Notes under the pieces: model-generated
Seen by the model: only the letters and a program-made list of their open reading frames with translations
Databases searched by the model: none
What the model was told of the DNA's origin: nothing
Program-made: the position numbers and the translations under genes
Shown: positions 6,372-10,065 of the stretch, one piece after another
Numbering within the stretch: position 1 is the first letter of the stretch
Layout of the letters: each line of letters starts with the position of its first letter
Assembly: GCA_964555735.1 (NCBI GenBank)
Contig: CAZKTS010000247.1
Location: 1 to 10,065 of the forward strand
Length of the DNA stretch: 10,065 nucleotides
Direction of reading: 5' to 3'
Source: CAZKTS01 sp964555735
GTDB lineage: Bacteria; Actinomycetota; Acidimicrobiia; IMCC26256; PALSA-555

Positions 6372-8357
6372 GTGGAGACATCCCAGGCGTCGACGCCCCC
6401 GGCAGGACCGGCCCGGGGCCTCCCGTACCTCCCGGCGCTCGACGGCGTCCGCGCCGCCGCGGTCGTCGCCGTGCTCCTGTACCACGCCGGGGTCGACTGG
6501 CTGCCGGGCGGCTACCTGGGCGTCGACACGTTCTTCGTCCTGTCGGGCTTCCTCATCACCGGCCTCCTCCTCGCCGAGTGGCAACGAACGGACCGCATCG
6601 CGCTCGGCGCGTTCTGGGCGCGGCGAGCCCGCCGCCTGCTGCCCGCGCTGCTGCTCGTGCTGTTCGGGGTCGCCGCGTACGCGGCCCTGGTCGCGCCGGC
6701 GCACGAGCTCGAGTCCGTGCGCCTCGACTCGATCGCCACCCTCTTCTATGGCGCGAACTGGCGCTTCGTCGCGAGCGGCCAGGGCTACTTCGACCAGTTC
6801 CTGACGCCGTCGCCGCTGCTGCACACCTGGTCGCTGGCGATCGAGGAGCAGTTCTACCTGGTGTGGCCGCTCGTGGTGCTGGCGTGGTTGCGCCTGCGGC
6901 GCGGCCGGACGGCCGGCCTGGTGTGGCTGTGCGTCGGGCTCGCGGCGGCGTCGGCGACCGCCATGGCGGTGCTCGCACCCGGCGACGGCGACCCGTCGCG
7001 GGCCTACTACGGCACCGACACGCGCGCGCAGGCGGTGCTGGTGGGTGCGGCGCTCGCGGTCGTCTGGCACCGGCGCCCCGACCTGTTCTCGAGGCCGGCG
7101 CGTGGCGTGGTCGCGTTCGCCGGCGCCGCGGGCGCGGTCGTCACAGCGTGGCTCTGGGCCTCGGTGCCCGACACCGACGGATGGATGTACACCGGAGGCT
7201 TCCTGCTCGCCGCGCTCGCGACCGTGGCCGTGCTCGTGGTCGTCGCCCGCCGCGATCCGGGACGCATCGCGAGCGTGCTCACGGTGCGGCCGGTCCGATG
7301 GGTGGGGATGGTCTCGTACGGCCTCTACCTGTGGCACTGGCCCGTGTACGTCGTGCTCAACCCGTTCCGCACCGGACTGGACGGCTCGGCGCTGCTCGGG
7401 CTCCGACTCCTGGTGACGACGCTGCTCGCGGCCGGATCCTTCTACGCGGTCGAGCGACCGATCCGTCTCGGCGCGCTCCACTCGTGGCGACGCGTGGGCG
7501 TCGCCGTGCCCGCGGCGCTCGCCGTCGTGGTGGTCGCACTGCTCGTCTCGACGGCCCGGTACGAACCGTTGGCCGCACCGCTCGACGGAGCCCTCGGTCG
7601 CGGTGCTGCGCCACCGGTCACCACGCCGACGACGAGCGAGACCCCGCCGGTCGCGGCGGCGCCGACCGATCGGCGGGTGATGGTGGTCGGCGACTCCGTC
7701 GCGATGACCCTCGCCGAGGGACTCCGGGCCGTCGGCGCGCACCAGGGCATCACGCTTCGCAACGAGACCGCGCTCGGCTGTGGTGTGTCGCGTGAGGAGC
7801 GCGTGTGGCGGTACGGAGAGCTCGGCGCGATCGGCGCGCTGTGCGACCAGTGGCCGTTGCGCTGGGCCGCGGCCACCCAGGAGTTCGATCCGGACGTCGC
7901 GGTGATGCTCGTTGGCATCACCGACGCCTACGACCGCGAGATCGACGGGCGGAGGTTGGCGTTCGGCTCGCCGGAGGTCGACGCGCTGGTGCTCGAGGAC
8001 CTGCGCGACGCGGTGGACGTGCTCGGGTCTCGCGGCGCGCCGGTCGTGCTGCTCACGAACCCGTACTACGAGCACCGCTACCTCGTCGCGGCGCCGCCGG
8101 ACCTGGAGCGCTCGGCCTTCAACCGCGCGCGCATCGACCACCTCAACCGACTGCTCCGAGAGGTGGCCGCGACCGACCCGCGCGTCACGGTCATCGACCT
8201 CAACCGGTTCCTCAGCCCCGACGGACAGGTGCACGAGGAGGTCGACGGGATGGTCGTGCAGGGCGACGGCGTGCACTTCACCACCGAGGGCGCGGCCTAC
8301 GTCGCCTCGTGGCTCGCGCCGCGGCTGGCGACGCTCGAGCGTGTGGCGCCGGTATGA
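6372..8357 (+). CDS. Membrane O-acyltransferase, AT3 domain fused to SGNH domain (OafB/OatA type)
   Basis: This 661-aa two-domain protein has an N-terminal acyltransferase-3 domain (about 18-365): PALDGVRAAAVVAVLLYHAG with His38, GGYLGVDTFFVLSGFLITG (46-64), the basic RRARRLLPA loop, LLHTWSLAIEEQFYLVWP (149-166) and VSYGLYLWHWP (314-324). An eleventh helix (about 376-393) and a Pro/Thr-rich linker (400-434) lead to an extracytoplasmic SGNH domain with GDS (440-442) and DGVH (632-635), giving Ser442, Asp632 and His635. Cys470 and Cys491 probably form a disulfide. Such proteins move acyl groups across the membrane onto peptidoglycan or surface glycans; the acceptor here is unknown. GTG at 6372 follows GAGGTG (6360-6365) by six bases. 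The frame stays open upstream through the tRNA, which must not be included. No promoter is obvious, so it may be transcribed with the tRNA. Confidence 0.9.
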   Translation: METSQASTPPAGPARGLPYLPALDGVRAAAVVAVLLYHAGVDWLPGGYLGVDTFFVLSGFLITGLLLAEWQRTDRIALGAFWARRARRLLPALLLVLFGVAAYAALVAPAHELESVRLDSIATLFYGANWRFVASGQGYFDQFLTPSPLLHTWSLAIEEQFYLVWPLVVLAWLRLRRGRTAGLVWLCVGLAAASATAMAVLAPGDGDPSRAYYGTDTRAQAVLVGAALAVVWHRRPDLFSRPARGVVAFAGAAGAVVTAWLWASVPDTDGWMYTGGFLLAALATVAVLVVVARRDPGRIASVLTVRPVRWVGMVSYGLYLWHWPVYVVLNPFRTGLDGSALLGLRLLVTTLLAAGSFYAVERPIRLGALHSWRRVGVAVPAALAVVVVALLVSTARYEPLAAPLDGALGRGAAPPVTTPTTSETPPVAAAPTDRRVMVVGDSVAMTLAEGLRAVGAHQGITLRNETALGCGVSREERVWRYGELGAIGALCDQWPLRWAAATQEFDPDVAVMLVGITDAYDREIDGRRLAFGSPEVDALVLEDLRDAVDVLGSRGAPVVLLTNPYYEHRYLVAAPPDLERSAFNRARIDHLNRLLREVAATDPRVTVIDLNRFLSPDGQVHEEVDGMVVQGDGVHFTTEGAAYVASWLAPRLATLERVAPV

Positions 8358-8381
8358 CCGGCGGTGCGCGTCCCCGTTCCC

Positions 8382-8399
8382 CGCGGTGTGTGCACCGCG
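8382..8399. promoter_or_regulatory. Inverted repeat upstream of the secreted SGNH gene
   Basis: CGCGGTG (8382-8388) and CACCGCG (8393-8399) form a perfect 7-bp stem with loop TGTG. It ends 4 bases before the -10 at 8404 and covers the -35/spacer area, where no sigma-70-like -35 is seen. No T-tract follows it, so an operator is as likely as a terminator for the upstream acyltransferase gene. Confidence 0.45.
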
Positions 8400-8403
8400 C
8401 GTC

Positions 8404-8409
8404 TAGGTT
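8404..8409 (+). promoter_or_regulatory. -10 element (TAGGTT), probably driving a leaderless transcript
   Basis: TAGGTT ends 6 bases before the GTG at 8416, so the expected transcription start coincides with the G of the start codon. The intervening GCCGCC contains no Shine-Dalgarno. This is the arrangement of leaderless genes common in actinobacteria. A -35 is not recognisable. Confidence 0.5.
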
Positions 8410-8415
8410 GCCGCC

Positions 8416-9276
8416 GTGCACCGAGCCGTCCGTCTGCTCCTCACGACCGCGCTCGCCCTCGGCCTCGCACTCGCGGCGGGTGCCCTCCCCGCCGGGACGG
8501 CCGGCCTCGCGCTCGTGCCGCCGCCGTCGTCGATGGCCACCGCCGGGGACTCCTTCACGGTCGGGTTCGCGACCGGTGCGGGCACGTGCACGACGTTCAC
8601 CGCGTGCCCCGAGTACTCCTGGGCCACCGGCACGGCGGTCAACAGCCACTACCAGCGGCTGCTCGCGCTGAACCCCGCGCTCGCCGGGAACGCCACGCCG
8701 GGTGCGGTGCCCGGTGCGTCGATGGGGGCGTTCGCGGGCCAGGTCGCCGGCTTCGCGGCATCGCAGCCCGACTACGTCACCGTGCTGCTCGGCGGGGGCG
8801 ACATCTGCTTCGGCGCGACCACGCCGAGCGCGTTCGGCACCCAGTTCCGCGCGGGCATGGACGCGCTGTTCGCCGCGAGCCCGAGCACCCGCGTGCTCGT
8901 CTCGAGCATCTGGAGCTTCGAGTCGCTGCGCGCCGCCGTCCTGGCCGGCAACCCGTCGGCGACCTGGTCGTTCTGCACGGTGTTCATGAACGCCAGCGCA
9001 CCCGACCGCGCGGTGATCACGGCGCGCCTCGAGGCGTACAACGACGTGCTCGAGGCGGAGTGCGCGACGTACGCCAACTGCCGCTACGACGGCGGCGCGC
9101 TGTACGACCATGTGTGGACCGCGGCCGAGGTGAGCACCGTCGACAACTTCCACCCGAGCGCCGCGGGCCAGCAGATGATCGCCGACGTCCTCTACGCCGC
9201 CGGCTACCGCTGGGGTCTCGAGCCCGACGGACCCGCGGCCGATCCCGTCGACGCCGTCATCCGCTTCACCGGCTGA
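8416..9276 (+). CDS. Secreted SGNH/GDSL-family hydrolase (esterase-like)
   Basis: This 286-aa protein has a signal peptide (1 to about 30: basic start, LLLTTALALGLALAAGALPAG). SGNH block I is TAGDSFTVG with nucleophile Ser46, and block V is VDNFHPSAAGQ (242-251) with Asp243 and His246. GASMGAF (100-106) supplies the block II glycine. Block III, usually G-x-N-D, reads G-G-G-D (126-129), so the oxyanion-hole Asn is replaced by Gly. Six cysteines (58, 64, 131, 187, 216, 222) are spaced to form three disulfides, as in the Streptomyces scabies esterase-like SGNH group. It probably cleaves an ester outside the cell; the substrate is unknown. It follows the acyltransferase on the same strand with a 58-bp gap and its own likely promoter. 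GTG at 8416 is the only start that preserves the signal peptide, and it has no Shine-Dalgarno. Confidence 0.85.
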   Translation: MHRAVRLLLTTALALGLALAAGALPAGTAGLALVPPPSSMATAGDSFTVGFATGAGTCTTFTACPEYSWATGTAVNSHYQRLLALNPALAGNATPGAVPGASMGAFAGQVAGFAASQPDYVTVLLGGGDICFGATTPSAFGTQFRAGMDALFAASPSTRVLVSSIWSFESLRAAVLAGNPSATWSFCTVFMNASAPDRAVITARLEAYNDVLEAECATYANCRYDGGALYDHVWTAAEVSTVDNFHPSAAGQQMIADVLYAAGYRWGLEPDGPAADPVDAVIRFTG

Positions 9277-9301
9277 GCCGGCTGGTCTCGCGGCGGGCGA
9301 G
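9269..9301. terminator. Possible bidirectional hairpin in the convergent gap
   Basis: Two small dyads span the end of the SGNH gene and the 30-bp convergent gap: CCGGCT/AGCCGG around G9275 (9269-9281) and CTCGC (9287-9291) with GCGAG (9297-9301) around loop GGCGG. Neither has a T-tract. The position between converging genes is what suggests termination. Confidence 0.3.
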
Positions 9302-9306
9302 CCCGG

Positions 9307-9630
9307 TCAGGTCGTGCGCAGGCCGCGGCGACGCGCGAGGAACCCGGGCAGCAGGAGGAGTGCGGTCAGGATCCCGACGCCGACCAGCACCGCGAAGAGT
9401 CCGACCACGCCGCCCGAGATCCCCCAGGACGACTGGTCGCCCTTGGCCAGGCAGTCGCCGAGCTCGGGCCCGATGCCGGTGCCGAAGAGGTAGAGGGGGA
9501 TCACCTCGCAGGCGCCCGAGATGTTGCCCACGAGGATCGAGATCCCCGACCAGCACCACGAGGCTCCGACGTAGGCCACGTAGACCCACAGGACGACGCC
9601 CACCACCTGGACGACCTTCGACTCGCGCAT
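9307..9630 (-). CDS. Small two-helix membrane protein, unknown function
   Basis: I do not recognise this 107-aa protein. It has one hydrophobic segment at about 6-22 (VVQVVGVVLWVYVAYVG) and a second at about 73-97 (GGVVGLFAVLVGVGILTALLLLPGF), followed by a basic ARRRGLRTT tail that suggests a cytoplasmic C-terminus. The region between is weakly hydrophobic and carries Cys41 and Cys60; Cys26 lies at the end of helix 1 in ASWCW. If the loop is outside, Cys41 and Cys60 could pair. The ATG at 9630 is chosen because GGGGGG (9642-9637) precedes it by 6 bases. An ATG at 9636 has no spacing, and the frame stays open back to 9720. It is convergent with the SGNH gene and divergent from the FecR-domain gene, with a good promoter of its own (9662-9690). 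Codon bias in the frame and the promoter support a real gene. Confidence 0.72.
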   Translation of the reverse strand: MRESKVVQVVGVVLWVYVAYVGASWCWSGISILVGNISGACEVIPLYLFGTGIGPELGDCLAKGDQSSWGISGGVVGLFAVLVGVGILTALLLLPGFLARRRGLRTT

Positions 9631-9661
9631 CCGCATCCCCCCGAACCGATGTGCGGCCCGG

Positions 9662-9690
9662 ACGCTAGGTGCGGGAGTCGGTCCTGTCGA
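9662..9690 (-). promoter_or_regulatory. Promoter of the small membrane protein gene
   Basis: On the minus strand TCGACA (9690-9685) matches the TTGACA -35 at 5 of 6 positions, and TAGCGT (9667-9662) fits the TANNNT -10, with a 17-bp spacer. Transcription would start near 9655, giving a leader of about 25 bases that includes the G-rich ribosome-binding site. It is the best-formed sigma-70-like promoter in the window. Confidence 0.6.
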
Positions 9691-9730
9691 GATCCCGTCA
9701 CCTGCAGGCCGGATCGGCACCCCGGCGGAG

Positions 9731-9736
9731 TAGCCT
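9731..9736 (+). promoter_or_regulatory. Possible -10 element (TAGCCT) for the FecR-domain gene
   Basis: TAGCCT lies 36 bases before the GTG at 9773 and would start transcription near 9743, leaving a leader of about 30 bases that contains GAGGGGG. It is identical to the hexamer at 3140-3145. No -35 match is seen at the expected distance. Confidence 0.4.
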
Positions 9737-9772
9737 GTGCGCCTTCACCAATCGTGCGCCGAGGGGGCTCCT

Positions 9773-10065
9773 GTGCGGGCAGTTCGTCATCGCGTGGTCC
9801 GTGGGATCGCGCTCGGGGCGGTCGTCGCGACCGGCCTCGCGGTCTTCGGTCCCGCCGTGGCGGCCGGCGCGAGCGTGGCCGGCGGGGGCGGGAAGGCCGA
9901 TGAGGCCTTCGCCACCCTGAAGGTCACCGCGCAGAAGGTCGAGGTGAAGGCCAAGGGCGCCGACAAGTTCGAGCCGGCCGCCGACGGCGACGAGGTGAAG
10001 GCCGGCGACACCGTGCGCACGGACGCGACGGGCCGCGCGGAGATCGAGTACGGCGACGACGCCTA
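9773..10065 (+). CDS. Secreted FecR-domain protein, N-terminal fragment
   Basis: The first 97 codons are present and the gene runs off the right edge. GTG at 9773 follows GAGGGGG (9761-9767) by 5 bases. Residues 1 to about 36 form a signal peptide: basic RAVRHRVVR, hydrophobic GIALGAVVATGLAVFGPAVA, then a probable signal-peptidase site near A-x-A. After a glycine-rich stretch comes a lysine-rich region (41-65) and then GDEVKAGDTVRTDATGRAEI (72-91), the start of a FecR domain (Pfam FecR): a beta-rich extracytoplasmic fold known from anti-sigma regulators and from stand-alone secreted proteins. The secretion signal and lack of an N-terminal anti-sigma helix argue against a classical FecR iron regulator. 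The domains after the edge, which would decide its role, are not visible. Confidence 0.8.
   Translation, partial: MRAVRHRVVRGIALGAVVATGLAVFGPAVAAGASVAGGGGKADEAFATLKVTAQKVEVKAKGADKFEPAADGDEVKAGDTVRTDATGRAEIEYGDDA

Noticed and set aside
5709..8276. An 855-codon open frame on the minus strand across holB, the tRNA and the acyltransferase.
   Set aside because: It runs through a complete tRNA and two well-supported genes and encodes low-complexity Arg/His/Glu-rich sequence.
9701..9708. Palindrome CCTGCAGG in the divergent gap.
   Set aside because: Eight-base palindromes are common and it lacks extended symmetry or a partner site.
9631..9720. A 30-residue upstream extension of the small membrane protein.
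   Set aside because: It would cover the promoter and the G-rich ribosome-binding site, and its sequence is not hydrophobic or conserved-looking.
9649..9920. Two overlapping plus-strand open frames across the divergent gap and the start of the FecR-domain gene.
   Set aside because: They conflict with the signal peptide and FecR motif read from 9773 and have no ribosome-binding site.

Overview
The window is a GC-rich bacterial chromosome segment. GTG starts dominate (7 of 9 genes), TopA ends in a long lysine-rich tail, and the order topA, MFS transporter, tmk, holB is the one I associate with Actinomycetota. The transporter and tmk are separate genes, whereas I recall them fused in Streptomyces. 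The TAGNNT-type -10 hexamers close to start codons also fit an actinobacterium, perhaps one outside the classic model genera (Acidimicrobiia-like). That placement is inference from style, not a phylogeny.

Layout. Positions 1-122 hold the first 40 codons of a DedA-family membrane protein on the minus strand, cut by the window edge. It is divergent from topA across 173 bp that contain two strong inverted repeats. topA (296-3127) is followed by an MFS exporter (3155-4558), tmk (4555-5163) and holB (5160-6218). The last three are coupled by 4-base stop/start overlaps and read as one operon for DNA topology, dTTP supply and clamp loading. A tRNA-Thr(CGT) with encoded CCA lies at 6261-6336, preceded by a hairpin. 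Then come an acyltransferase-3/SGNH fusion for cell-envelope O-acylation (6372-8357) and a separately promoted, secreted SGNH esterase with six cysteines (8416-9276). A small two-helix membrane protein of unknown function runs convergently on the minus strand (9307-9630). The start of a secreted FecR-domain protein (9773 to the right edge) diverges from it.

No stretch over 300 bases lacks a gene. The longest gaps are 123-295 and 9631-9772, both divergent promoter regions. I see no insertion sequence, integrase, CRISPR array, toxin-antitoxin pair or phage gene. Most of the window is ordinary core chromosome, and I do not see a clear novel multi-gene system. The items most worth a second look are the dyads between dedA and topA, the transporter-kinase pair, the recurring TAGNNT promoter elements with a probable leaderless gene, the tRNA-to-acyltransferase junction, the secreted SGNH protein with an altered oxyanion block, and the orphan membrane protein.
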